Below are positions 23,464 to 30,648 of a stretch of 35,183 bases of DNA, piece by piece. The position numbers and the translations under genes are program-made. The notes beneath the pieces are model-generated. The model made no database searches. It was not told where the DNA came from and was given only the letters and a program-made list of their open reading frames with translations. Where the stretch lies: the NCBI GenBank assembly GCA_021299375.1, contig JAJTGR010000015.1, positions 1 to 35,183 on the forward strand, given 5' to 3'. The first letter of the stretch is position 1, and every line of letters starts with the position of its first letter. The stretch is from Gemmatimonadota bacterium. GTDB taxonomy: Bacteria; Gemmatimonadota; Gemmatimonadetes; Gemmatimonadales; Gemmatimonadaceae.

Positions 23464-25980
23464 GTGGCCATCGATACCTCGTCGGCCTTCTGGAGCCGCC
23501 CGATCGACGGCGTCTTGCAGGCCGTGGGGGCGACGCCGGCCGGCCTGGCTGCCGCCGAGGCCGCTGTCCGTCTCGCGCGCCATGGCGCCAACGCCCTGAC
23601 CTCCCGGCGGCGTCGGTCGGGACTGGCCGTCCTGCTGGCTCAGGCGCGCAACCCGTTGCTGCTGCTGCTCGCCGTGGCGGCCGGCGTTTCGTTCGCCAAC
23701 GGCGAGTGGGTCGATGCCCTCATCGTGCTGGCCATCGTGGGAGCCAGCGTCGGGACGGCCGTGGTCCGCGAATCGCGGGCCGAGGGCGCGTTGGCCGCGC
23801 TGCAGGACCGCGTGTGCATGCGGGCGCGCCTGTTGCGTGATGGTACGGTCGTGGAGGCGCCGGTCGAGGCGGTCGTGCCCGGCGATGTTGTCCTGCTCGG
23901 TGCGGGCAGTCTCGTGCCCGCCGATGGCGTCCTGCTGGAAGCGACGGACTGTTATGTGGCCGAGGCGGCGCTCACCGGCGAGGCCTTCCCGGTTGAGAAA
24001 CGGGTGGGACCGGTGGCTGCCGAGGCCCCGCTGGCCCAGCGCTCGGGTGCGGTGTTTCTGGGCACCAACGTGCGCAGCGGTGCGGCCCGGATGCTGGTGG
24101 TCCACACGGGGCGCGACACGGTGTTCGCGGGTATCGCGCAGCGCCTCGAGGCACACCCGCCGGAAACGGAATTCGACCGCGGGCTGCGCCGCTTCAGTTA
24201 CCTGCTCACCGCGTCGATGGTGGTCCTGGTGCTGTTCGTCTTCGCGGTGCACCTGTGGCGCGGGCGACCCGCGGTGGAGACGCTCCTGTTCGCCGTGGCC
24301 CTCGCGGTCGGGCTCACGCCGGAGCTGCTGCCCGCCATTCTCACCGTCAATCTCACCCGCGGGGCGGCCCTCATGGCGGGCCGCGGGGTGCTGGTGCGGC
24401 ATCTGAGCGCCATCGAGAACCTCGGCAGCATGGATGTGCTCTGCACGGACAAGACGGGCACCCTCACCGAAGGCGTGGTGGAGTTGGCTGGTGCGTTCGA
24501 CGGCCGCGGTGAGCCGTCGCCGGCGGTGCTCGCCCTCGCCGCCCGCAACGCGGCGCTGGCCACCGGGCTCGCCAGTCCGCTCGATACCGCCATCGTGAAC
24601 GCCCATGGCCCCATTGGCGCCGCGGCGCACAAACTCGCCGAACTCCCCTTCGACTTCGAGCGGAAGTGCGTGAGCGTGCTGGTGGAGGAGAACGGGGCCG
24701 TGCGGCTGGTGACGAAGGGCGCCGCGCCGCCGCTGCTGGCGTTGTGTACCACCCTCGCCGACGGGACGGCGCTCGATGCCGCCACGCGGCACGCGATCGA
24801 CGCGCGCATCGCGGCCTGGAGCACCGCGGGCATCCGTGTGCTCGCCGTGGCCGACGCCGACTGGCCTCGTGCCGTGCCGGCGTCGCTGCCGCGGACCGCC
24901 GAGCGCGACCTGCGCCTGCAGGGGTTTCTCACCTTCAGTGACCGGCCCAAGGCCGGGGCACGCGACGCCGTGGCCGACCTCGCCCGGCTTGGCGTGGCCG
25001 TGAAGCTGATTTCCGGCGACACCGCACTGGTCACGCAGCATGTGGCGGGCGAAGTCGGGCTGCGCGCTGACCGGGTCCTGACCGGGCGTGAGATCGCGGG
25101 ACTCGCCGACGACGCGCTGCAGTTGCGCGTCGAACAGACGGATCTGTTCGCCGAAGTGGACCCGGCGCAGAAAGAGCGCATCATCGATGCGCTGCGCGCC
25201 CGCGGCCATGTGGTGGGGTTCCTTGGCGACGGCGTCAATGACGCCCCGGCGATGCGCGCCGCCGACACCAGCCTGTCGGTGGACACCGCGGTGGATGTGG
25301 CGCGCGAAGCGGCCGACTTCGTGCTGCTCGAGCGCGATCTCGACGTGATCCGCCGCGGCATCGAGGAGGGGCGGCGCACCTTCGCCAACATCATGAAGTA
25401 CGTGCTCACCACCATGAGCGCCAATCTTGGCAACATGGTGAGCATGGCGGCGGCGTCGCTCCTCCTGCCGTTTCTTCCGCTGCTCGCGTCACAGATCCTG
25501 CTCAACAACTTCCTGTCGGACATCCCCGCCTTCGGGCTGGCCGACGACGCCGTCGACCCCGAACTCGTCGCCACGCCGCCTCGGTGGGACGTGTGGTTCA
25601 TTGCCCGATTCATGCTCGTCTTCGGCATCGTAAGCAGCGCCTTCGACGCCCTCACGTTCAGTGTGCTGCTGCGCCGCTTTCATGCCTCGGCCCCGCAATT
25701 CCAGACCGGGTGGTTCATTGAATCGCTGCTCACCGAGCTGGTGATCGCGCTGGTGGTGCGCACGCGCCGGCCTTTCTTCCGCAGTCGGCCGGGGGCGCTG
25801 CTGCTCTGGTCTACCGCCGGGCTGGCCGCGCTCTGCTTCGTGGTGCCGTGGCTGCCATTCGCGGACCTCGTGGGGTTCGTGCCGCTGTCCCCGGCCCTGC
25901 TGCTGGCGCTCGCAGGGATCACGGCGGCCTATGTGCTGGTGACCGAGGGGGCGAAGCGGGCGTTCTACGGGCGCGTGTAG
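23464..25980 (+). CDS. Magnesium-importing P-type ATPase, MgtA/MgtB type
   Basis: 838-aa P-type ATPase. The cytoplasmic actuator loop has LTGEAFPVEK (TGE), the membrane motif in helix 4 reads VGLTPELLPAILT (about 283-293), which is the P3B Mg2+-ATPase signature, the phosphorylated Asp329 is in CTDKTGTLTEG, the nucleotide-binding KGA follows, and the hinge is FLGDGVNDAPAMRAAD (about 586-601). Six C-terminal membrane segments end the protein. Slightly shorter than the roughly 900 residues of enterobacterial MgtA, mainly at the N terminus. GTG start with GGGAG 6 bases upstream. No MgtL-like leader or riboswitch was recognised. The duplicated tail of the 103-aa gene flanks it on both sides. Confidence 0.88.
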   Translation: MAIDTSSAFWSRPIDGVLQAVGATPAGLAAAEAAVRLARHGANALTSRRRRSGLAVLLAQARNPLLLLLAVAAGVSFANGEWVDALIVLAIVGASVGTAVVRESRAEGALAALQDRVCMRARLLRDGTVVEAPVEAVVPGDVVLLGAGSLVPADGVLLEATDCYVAEAALTGEAFPVEKRVGPVAAEAPLAQRSGAVFLGTNVRSGAARMLVVHTGRDTVFAGIAQRLEAHPPETEFDRGLRRFSYLLTASMVVLVLFVFAVHLWRGRPAVETLLFAVALAVGLTPELLPAILTVNLTRGAALMAGRGVLVRHLSAIENLGSMDVLCTDKTGTLTEGVVELAGAFDGRGEPSPAVLALAARNAALATGLASPLDTAIVNAHGPIGAAAHKLAELPFDFERKCVSVLVEENGAVRLVTKGAAPPLLALCTTLADGTALDAATRHAIDARIAAWSTAGIRVLAVADADWPRAVPASLPRTAERDLRLQGFLTFSDRPKAGARDAVADLARLGVAVKLISGDTALVTQHVAGEVGLRADRVLTGREIAGLADDALQLRVEQTDLFAEVDPAQKERIIDALRARGHVVGFLGDGVNDAPAMRAADTSLSVDTAVDVAREAADFVLLERDLDVIRRGIEEGRRTFANIMKYVLTTMSANLGNMVSMAAASLLLPFLPLLASQILLNNFLSDIPAFGLADDAVDPELVATPPRWDVWFIARFMLVFGIVSSAFDALTFSVLLRRFHASAPQFQTGWFIESLLTELVIALVVRTRRPFFRSRPGALLLWSTAGLAALCFVVPWLPFADLVGFVPLSPALLLALAGITAAYVLVTEGAKRAFYGRV

Positions 25981-25990
25981 ACGGCGTGGT

Positions 25991-26062
25991 ACCGCCGCTG
26001 CCCTGGAAGCCGGGCCGGCGTCCACGCTCGCCCAGGTTGCCGATGCGCGGGTTCACGATCAC
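25991..26062 (-). pseudogene. Fragment of the C terminus of an outer-membrane-type protein
   Basis: On the minus strand these codons read VIVNPRIGNLGERGRRPGFQ followed by GSGG, matching the last residues of the broken gene at 31308 (TIVNQRFGNLGELGRRFGFQ, GGG) at about 17 of 23 positions, with clear DNA similarity. There is no stop after the Gly residues and no upstream body. It is a stranded 3' fragment, abutting the end of mgtA. Confidence 0.7.
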
Positions 26063-26114
26063 GCTGCTGCTGGATGCGCTGTCGGGCGCGGGCGACACCG
26101 GGCACGCGGCGTGA
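26061..26114 (+). pseudogene. Duplicated 3' tail of the 103-aa gene
   Basis: The last 18 codons, TLLLDALSGAGDTGHAA and stop, match QLLLDALSGVGESDHAA and stop of the gene at 23039-23350. The first 26 bases of the core (26063-26088 against 23299-23324) are identical. The gene body is missing and the outer-membrane fragment is joined in its place on the other strand. Confidence 0.7.
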
Positions 26115-26277
26115 TGGGCCAGCGGGAAGGCAGAATGGTGACTCGGGAAGCTCCGGGGTGCGTGCCGCGTGATCAGGCGCCCCCGCAGCATCCGCGCTGA
26201 GGGTGTGCTGATCTGTAGCGACAGCCGATGGGCACGGCCCGAGCGCGAACTTGCCCGGTAATCCCCCCACTTGTAGA

Positions 26278-26293
26278 GGGCGCCAGAAGTGGA
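26278..26293 (+). repeat. IS3 terminal inverted repeat (orfB side)
   Basis: GGGCGCCAGAAGTGGA; pairs with 27415-27430 at 13 of 16 positions. The orfB stop codon begins only 2 bases inside it. Confidence 0.75.
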
Positions 26294-26294
26294 G

Positions 26295-27122
26295 CTATGC
26301 TGCAAGGGCCAGCTTCATCGCCGGCGTGATTCCACCCAAAGCCATTTTGGGCCGTTCGTTGTTGTACGTCCAGAGCCAGTGAGTCGCTGCTGCCTGGACC
26401 TGTTCGATGGAATCGATCAGGGTTTGCGCGAGCCAGTCGTAGCGCACGGTCCGATTGTAGCGTTCGATGTAGGCGTTCCGTTGCGGTTGCCCTGGCTGGA
26501 TGAAGTCGAGCTGAATGCCGCGCCCCTTCGCCCACTGTGTCACGGTCTCGCTGAGGTACTCAGGCCCGTTGTCGCAGCGACTGACGGCGGGGACGCCACG
26601 CCATTCAATCAGCTGGTCGAGCGCTCGGACGACGCGCACCGCTGGCAATGACAGGTCCGCCTCGATGATCAGGCCTTCGCGATTGAAGTCGTCGAGGACG
26701 TTGAACAGCCGGAAGCTGCGACCGTCGGACAGCTGGTCGTGCATGAAGTCCATGGACCACACCCGGTTGGGTCCGTCGGGGACGGCCAACGGCTGTGGCG
26801 TCTCCCGCACGAGCCGCTGCCGCGGCTTGATCCGCAGGTTCAGCTCGAGCGCCCGATAGACGCGGTACACCCGTTTGTGATTCCAAGCGAACTGCTTCAC
26901 GTTCCGCAGGTAGAGGAAGCACAATCCGAAGCCCCAGGTGCGATACGTCGTCGTGAGGCGCACCAGCCAGTCCGCGACCTCGGCATCCTCGTCGACGCGG
27001 CGGCCCTGGTGCCGGTAGCAGGTCTCACTGATGCCAAATGTTCGGCAGGCGTGCTGGATGGTGGTGCGCTTGGTCTCAACCGCGTTCCGGGCCAGCGCGT
27101 GACGCTGCGCTGGCCTCACCAT
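26295..27122 (-). CDS. IS3-family transposase OrfB (DDE integrase)
   Basis: 275 aa from the ATG that overlaps the orfA stop (ATGGTGA). After the HTH_21-like helical part ([15 protein letters not shown]) comes the rve integrase core with the complete triad: Asp125 ([11 protein letters not shown]), Asp184 ([11 protein letters not shown]) and Glu220 ([14 protein letters not shown]). The Asp184-Glu220 spacing is exactly 35 residues, and W/Y residues after the Glu ([25 protein letters not shown]) complete the signature. It is in the -1 frame relative to orfA; a short AGAAAATGG stretch at the overlap could allow the -1 frameshift that makes the OrfAB fusion in IS3 elements. No inactivating change is seen. 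Confidence 0.93.
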   Translation of the reverse strand: MVRPAQRHALARNAVETKRTTIQHACRTFGISETCYRHQGRRVDEDAEVADWLVRLTTTYRTWGFGLCFLYLRNVKQFAWNHKRVYRVYRALELNLRIKPRQRLVRETPQPLAVPDGPNRVWSMDFMHDQLSDGRSFRLFNVLDDFNREGLIIEADLSLPAVRVVRALDQLIEWRGVPAVSRCDNGPEYLSETVTQWAKGRGIQLDFIQPGQPQRNAYIERYNRTVRYDWLAQTLIDSIEQVQAAATHWLWTYNNERPKMALGGITPAMKLALAA

Positions 27123-27382
27123 TTTCTGGCGAGGGACTCCCGCAGCAGGTCCGCGCTCAGTTGCGCGTCGACATACAGCTTCTTGAGGCGCCGATTCTCC
27201 TCCTCGAGCTCCCTCATCCGCGTCATCAACGAGACATCCATGCCCCCGAACTTGGCGCGCCACTTGTAGAACGTGGCCGAGCTGATGCCGTGCGTCCGGC
27301 AGAGCTCCGGCACCGGGATGCCGCCCTCCGCCTCCTTCAGGACCGCGATGATCTGGCTATCGGTAAACCGTGATGTCTTCAT
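27116..27382 (-). CDS. IS3-family transposase OrfA (HTH, leucine zipper)
   Basis: 88 aa. N-terminal helix-turn-helix ([42 protein letters not shown]) of the transposase_8 type, followed by a coiled-coil [20 protein letters not shown] used for oligomerisation. These features are typical of the IS407 branch. Overlaps orfB by 7 bases. Its ATG at 27380-27382 is preceded on the minus strand by GAGGTTCC, which supplies a GAGG ribosome site. Confidence 0.92.
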   Translation of the reverse strand: MKTSRFTDSQIIAVLKEAEGGIPVPELCRTHGISSATFYKWRAKFGGMDVSLMTRMRELEEENRRLKKLYVDAQLSADLLRESLARKW

Positions 27383-27414
27383 GGGAACCTCCTCGGATCA
27401 GTGTACGAGAAAAT

Positions 27415-27430
27415 TCCACTTTCGGCGACC
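27415..27430 (-). repeat. IS3 terminal inverted repeat (orfA side)
   Basis: Reverse complement GGTCGCCGAAAGTGGA; partner of 26278-26293. Confidence 0.75.
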
Positions 27431-27491
27431 GTGCTTTTCCGGGAGGATTACCGTCGCCCCCACGCGGTGGGACGAATGGAATGACGATTCG

Positions 27492-28136
27492 ATGACGGTC
27501 CCGCCGATCATGGCTGGCCTGAAGCAGCAAGCCCATCTTGTGCGGAGCGGCAATCCAACGGTGCTACCAGAAAGGAATCGTTTGGCACTCGCCCGGCTGG
27601 CGCAGCTGCTGGCCAGGTCTCCGGTACGACAGCGAATTGTCGCCCTGTTGGTGGCCGGCAGGGCGCGGAAGGAAATTGCGCGAGATCTCGGGCGGTCCCC
27701 GCACACGATCGATGCCCACCTCAAGGCCATCTATCGACATGTCGGCGTTGGCGACCGCGGGCGACTGATGCTGCTGGCGAGCCAGCTACCGGACCTGACG
27801 CCCCCCCCCCCGAAAATGGGGACTGTCGTTCCTAGGCGTCTCGCCGAAGAATGTCTCCGTACAATTCGCACCCCAGTCGAACGTGTGACGATGTTGGCGG
27901 GTCACGTCACATCACTTTGCGAATCGAAAAGCCATGAACCGCGCCCACTCACATGCCCGCCACTCGCTTCTCATTCCAGGCGTCATCACGCTGTTCCTCG
28001 TTGGCTGTGCGAAGGACCCGGCGGGCCGGGAGCCGAACAAGCCTGTCGTGGATCGCGGAACGCGCCCGTTCGCGGTGGTGGAATCACTGCACTTCGGCAA
28101 CCGCGAGCACGATCTCGTATTCGGAAGGTACGCTGA
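27492..28136 (+). CDS. LuxR-type HTH protein, probably N-terminally truncated, C11 tract in its tail
   Basis: The conserved part is residues 44-97: SPVRQRIVALLVAGRARKEIARDLGRSPHTIDAHLKAIYRHVGVGDRGRLMLLA, a GerE/LuxR DNA-binding domain. No receiver or sensor domain precedes it: 61 bases upstream the IS3 element begins, and the frame continues into the element, so the original 5' part may have been cut off. At residue 104 the gene runs into eleven consecutive C (27801-27811). As given, the frame continues for another 110 residues that look non-coding and overlaps the next gene by 203 bases. With one more C it would stop at 27833-27835 (114 aa), with one fewer at 27886-27888. It lies just upstream of the lipoprotein/peptide cluster and may regulate it. 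Confidence 0.6.
   Translation: MTVPPIMAGLKQQAHLVRSGNPTVLPERNRLALARLAQLLARSPVRQRIVALLVAGRARKEIARDLGRSPHTIDAHLKAIYRHVGVGDRGRLMLLASQLPDLTPPPPKMGTVVPRRLAEECLRTIRTPVERVTMLAGHVTSLCESKSHEPRPLTCPPLASHSRRHHAVPRWLCEGPGGPGAEQACRGSRNAPVRGGGITALRQPRARSRIRKVR
27801..27811 (+). repeat. Homopolymeric C11 tract
   Basis: Eleven C between GACG and GAAAATGGGG, inside the tail of the LuxR-type gene. Tracts of this length are prone to slippage in replication and to sequencing error; the reading frame after it depends on its exact length. Confidence 0.9.
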
Positions 28137-28953
28137 CAACGGCGTCGCTTTCTTTGATCGACTGAGCGGACGACTGCTCGTGGCGTCTCGCGGTAGCGAT
28201 ACGTTGCGTACCATTGGACGCACTGGTAGCGGCCCAGGCGAGTACCGCTCCGTCGTCGACGGGCTGCGGCTCGCCGACGAAGTGCTGGTGCTGGACGCGC
28301 TGCGTCGCATCGTCATCACGTACGATACGGGTGGTGCGCTACGCGATACCCGGCGAGTGGAAGGCGGCGCCCGGAAACTCCTCGCACGAAGCGGTACCAC
28401 GACGTTGGTGTCTGGACGATTCATGAGAACCGACAGGCCTGATACGGTAGACGCCGTTCTCCGTCTGGATCATGCTGGTGAAGCCACTCGCCATGTTCCG
28501 CTCCCCTTCCCGACAGACCCAAGCGGGAGACGGTTCTCGGACATCTACGTTGCAGCATGCGGGATCGGGCAGTTCGCCGCGGCGAGAGCGGACACCAACG
28601 TGGTATGGATCGTTGATGCCAGCACGCTGGCCGTAGTTCGTACCCTGAGCGTCTCGGTCGCATTCGCAGGCGTGAGTATGTCGCCGAGTCCCGAGAGCAC
28701 GCCGGACCCGAAGCGCTTTCGCTTCACCGGTCTGCTGGGTGATGAGACTGGATGCGTGATCATCTCGCCGCAGGATGTGGACGGCGACGCTCCACGGCTT
28801 GATCTCTACAGGATCGGCGCGAGCCAGTCGGGAGTTGATCTGTTCACGGTTCCTCTGCGGTTACCCGTGGCGTTTCGTCGAGATACGCTGTTTGTGCTTG
28901 ACGAGCACACCAACCCGCAGGTTGTCAGGATCCTTGCGGCGGAGCTGAAGTGA
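27934..28953 (+). CDS. 6-bladed beta-propeller lipoprotein A
   Basis: 339 aa. Signal peptide with lipobox LVGC (Cys25), so a membrane-anchored lipoprotein. The body consists of repeated beta strands, and the motif GRTGSGPGEYRSV at 95-107 is the hallmark loop of 6-bladed beta-propeller proteins of the NHL/DUF5128-like type (VLVLDALRRIVITYDTGG follows as a blade). Two further cysteines, Cys209 and Cys274, are the only ones in the mature chain and could form a disulfide. A second, divergent copy lies at 29599-30648. Between them are two small secreted Cys-rich peptides. Codon use here is less GC-biased than in the flanking housekeeping genes. The start ATG has no obvious Shine-Dalgarno (CGAAAAGCC precedes it). 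Ligand unknown. Confidence 0.8.
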   Translation: MNRAHSHARHSLLIPGVITLFLVGCAKDPAGREPNKPVVDRGTRPFAVVESLHFGNREHDLVFGRYADNGVAFFDRLSGRLLVASRGSDTLRTIGRTGSGPGEYRSVVDGLRLADEVLVLDALRRIVITYDTGGALRDTRRVEGGARKLLARSGTTTLVSGRFMRTDRPDTVDAVLRLDHAGEATRHVPLPFPTDPSGRRFSDIYVAACGIGQFAAARADTNVVWIVDASTLAVVRTLSVSVAFAGVSMSPSPESTPDPKRFRFTGLLGDETGCVIISPQDVDGDAPRLDLYRIGASQSGVDLFTVPLRLPVAFRRDTLFVLDEHTNPQVVRILAAELK

Positions 28954-29056
28954 TACGTCCCATTTCGCACGGACTCTCACGTGCGCGGCCCCCGCCGCGA
29001 AGAACAGCGACAAGCCAACAGCAATCCCAACTTTTTACGTTCGGAGAGAAGTGGCC

Positions 29057-29287
29057 ATGCGAAATCGATGGTTTTCGGCGGCTGCCGTCACCCTCATGTT
29101 AGGAGCCGCTGCGGTAGCACACGCCAATGAACTTCCTGGCGACGGTGGTGGAGACAATCCCTTTGGACCGACGAACCAGCTGGCGGAGGCGGTGAAGAAC
29201 CCATTCAACACGGTTATCTACTGGGAGTGCGCTGGTCCCTGCGCCAAGGGTGACAAGTGCTGCCGTCCTTACTACATCCATCCCTGA
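29057..29287 (+). CDS. Small secreted Cys-rich peptide 1
   Basis: 76 aa. Signal peptide MRNRWFSAAAVTLMLGAAAVAHA (cleavage after Ala23), then a Gly/Asp/Pro-rich linker with DNPFGPTN at 33-40 and a tail with Cys58, Cys62, Cys68 and Cys69 (ECAGPCAKGDKCC) followed by aromatic and basic residues. GGAGAG at 29043-29048 is 8 bases before the ATG at 29057 and only 2 before the in-frame GTG at 29051, which decides the start. The following gene begins 3 bases after the stop. The mature part, about 53 residues, is paralogous to peptide 2. No known family recognised; it could be a disulfide-rich secreted peptide, a RiPP-like precursor or a surface component. Confidence 0.8.
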   Translation: MRNRWFSAAAVTLMLGAAAVAHANELPGDGGGDNPFGPTNQLAEAVKNPFNTVIYWECAGPCAKGDKCCRPYYIHP

Positions 29288-29290
29288 GCC

Positions 29291-29518
29291 ATGCGCACAT
29301 TACGACTTCTTGCGGCGGGCTTCCTCGTGGCCGCTGCCCTGCTGCCAGCGCCCACCGCGCTGGCGCACGTCAATGCCGAGCCTCCTGATGATCCGGTCGG
29401 GCCAGTCAATCCCAATCCACCGCAAGGGCTGAAGATGTACGACTATGATTGGAGGAATGGCACCGCCAAGTGCTGGAACACCAGCTGCGGATTCGGCTGG
29501 TGCTGCTGGGTGTACTAG
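29291..29518 (+). CDS. Small secreted Cys-rich peptide 2
   Basis: 75 aa. Signal peptide ending ALLPAPTALA (cleavage after Ala25), Pro-rich linker with DDPVGPVN at 33-40, and tail KCWNTSCGFGWCCWVY with Cys61, Cys66, Cys71 and Cys72. Compared with peptide 1, the DxPxGPxN motif occupies the same residue numbers, and the distance from first Cys to the CC pair is ten residues in both. The C terminus is strikingly aromatic (three Trp, one Tyr in the last 15). No Shine-Dalgarno; only 3 bases separate it from the stop of peptide 1, so translation is probably coupled. A strong hairpin follows. Confidence 0.8.
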   Translation: MRTLRLLAAGFLVAAALLPAPTALAHVNAEPPDDPVGPVNPNPPQGLKMYDYDWRNGTAKCWNTSCGFGWCCWVY

Positions 29519-29531
29519 GAGAGCCGTAGAG

Positions 29532-29562
29532 GGGTGGCGCACGTTCGGATCGTGCGCCACCC
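29532..29562 (+). terminator. Strong 12-bp stem-loop between peptide 2 and propeller B
   Basis: GGGTGGCGCACG pairs perfectly with CGTGCGCCACCC around the 7-base loop TTCGGAT, starting 14 bases after the peptide 2 stop. Only TT follows the stem, so it may be a weak or factor-aided terminator, or an RNA-processing/stabilising hairpin that sets peptide mRNA above the downstream lipoprotein mRNA. Confidence 0.6.
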
Positions 29563-29598
29563 TTGCACTGCCACAGTCAACGTCGAGGAACAATACCG

Positions 29599-30648
29599 AT
29601 GCAACGCAGCTGGGCGGCCCCTTTCCTGTCGGTTGGCTTTGCCGTACTCCTGGCCAGCTGCCGGGAGCAATCGGGCGCGACCGAGACATCGGCATCACGT
29701 GAACCCGTCGGGGTCGTGCTGGCCGATGTGCCTGGTGATCCGGTTGCCCGCATCTACGGATTCGGAACCCATCCAGACGGGTACTTTCTCCTCGATGGGC
29801 CAGCCGCGCGCGTGCTGCTGATTGGCAGAGACGGTAGGGTCTCCCGGTCACTGGGCCGTCATGGGGGCGCACCCGGTGAATTTCGTGACGCGTCACTCGC
29901 GATTGCTGCCGCGGATGGTCGATTGGCAGTGCTCGACCCACCATTTATCACGGTGTTCAAGAAGTCGGGTGAGGTGAGGGCGCGTTTCATGACACGACCG
30001 ACTCTCGGTTCACTGGATTGGGCATGCAACGATAGCCTCCTGGTATTCGCTGGTCACGGTGATCTCGCGCCCGGTTCGAAGATTCCGGCCCTCGAGTTCT
30101 TCAGCGATGATGGCAGGCCGGTCGGTGGTACTCGCCCATGGCCGCGTTGGAGCCCCTCCATGAACAATTCCATTGCTGCACTTGCATTCAGCGAGCGGGA
30201 CTGTGTCATCACGGCCATGGAGGCGGTCGGCCGACAGTATGCCGTGGTCGATCTGCGCGCGGACACACAGGCAATCGAACCGCGCGATGTACCGTGGCCC
30301 GAGAACCCCGCCGAAGTCATGACGGCTGCGGTCAACGCGGGGAGCGATCCGGTGGCAGCCGGTAAGCTGGTGTCCACAAATACGGGCATCTGGAGAGTGG
30401 CCGGCGATACGGTGCTGGTGAGACAGGACAGTACGTCGGCAGATCTGGCAGTGTCATTCCGGTATCGCCTGGTTGTGAACGGCGTCGGTTCGAGCTCCGA
30501 TCGCACCGATCTCAAGATCTGGGAGGCGGACGCAGACAGCATCAGCTTCACCAGGGTGCGCGACGATGGAACCATCGAGGTCGGACGCGCTTCGATCCGG
30601 TGGCTTCTCGACCCGCTGCGAAAGGCGCTCCCCCGAGGCACACGGTGA
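29599..30648 (+). CDS. 6-bladed beta-propeller lipoprotein B
   Basis: 349 aa. Signal peptide MQRSWAAPFLSVGFAVLLAS with lipobox LASC (Cys21). The propeller hallmark is GRHGGAPGEFRDAS at 87-100, then IAAADGRLAVLDPPFITVFKKSGE as a typical blade. Exactly two mature-chain cysteines remain, Cys143 (DWACND) and Cys202 (ERDCVI). GAGGAA at 29584-29589, 9 bases upstream, selects the ATG at 29599 rather than the in-frame ATG 12 codons earlier. The stop overlaps the start of the thioredoxin-like gene (GTGA). Paralogous in architecture to lipoprotein A; the function is unknown. Related propellers often accompany secreted-peptide genes in Bacteroidetes (recollection, to be checked). Confidence 0.8.
   Translation: MQRSWAAPFLSVGFAVLLASCREQSGATETSASREPVGVVLADVPGDPVARIYGFGTHPDGYFLLDGPAARVLLIGRDGRVSRSLGRHGGAPGEFRDASLAIAAADGRLAVLDPPFITVFKKSGEVRARFMTRPTLGSLDWACNDSLLVFAGHGDLAPGSKIPALEFFSDDGRPVGGTRPWPRWSPSMNNSIAALAFSERDCVITAMEAVGRQYAVVDLRADTQAIEPRDVPWPENPAEVMTAAVNAGSDPVAAGKLVSTNTGIWRVAGDTVLVRQDSTSADLAVSFRYRLVVNGVGSSSDRTDLKIWEADADSISFTRVRDDGTIEVGRASIRWLLDPLRKALPRGTR

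Larger units (their letters stand above)
26278..27430 (-). mobile_element. IS3-family insertion sequence (IS407-like)
   Basis: An 1153-bp element with two overlapping transposase frames on the minus strand. The ends are imperfect inverted repeats: GGGCGCCAGAAGTGGA (26278-26293) and, as reverse complement of 27415-27430, GGTCGCCGAAAGTGGA, 13 of 16 identical. The outermost TG/CA of the element was not located and no target duplication is visible, so the exact ends may lie a few bases further out. The neighbouring gene on the right seems to have lost its 5' part to this insertion. Confidence 0.85.

Noticed and set aside
23446-25655. Two long minus-strand open frames (587 and 485 codons)
   Set aside because: Both are antisense to the P-type ATPase, which has every family motif; compositions are typical of shadows.
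23299-26088. mgtA as the cargo of a composite transposon bounded by the direct repeats
   Set aside because: The repeats are pieces of a protein-coding gene's 3' end with no transposase or terminal structure.
26273-27436. Target-site duplication of the IS3 element
   Set aside because: Three- to six-base flanks on either side were compared and do not match, so none is claimed.
27949-28136. C-terminal part of the LuxR-type frame as real protein
   Set aside because: It overlaps the lipoprotein gene in another frame and is Arg/Pro/Ser/His-rich without structure; most likely an effect of the C11 tract length.
29051-29056. GTG at 29051 as start of peptide 1
   Set aside because: It is 2 bases from GGAGAG, too close for a ribosome site, whereas ATG at 29057 has the ideal 8-base spacing.
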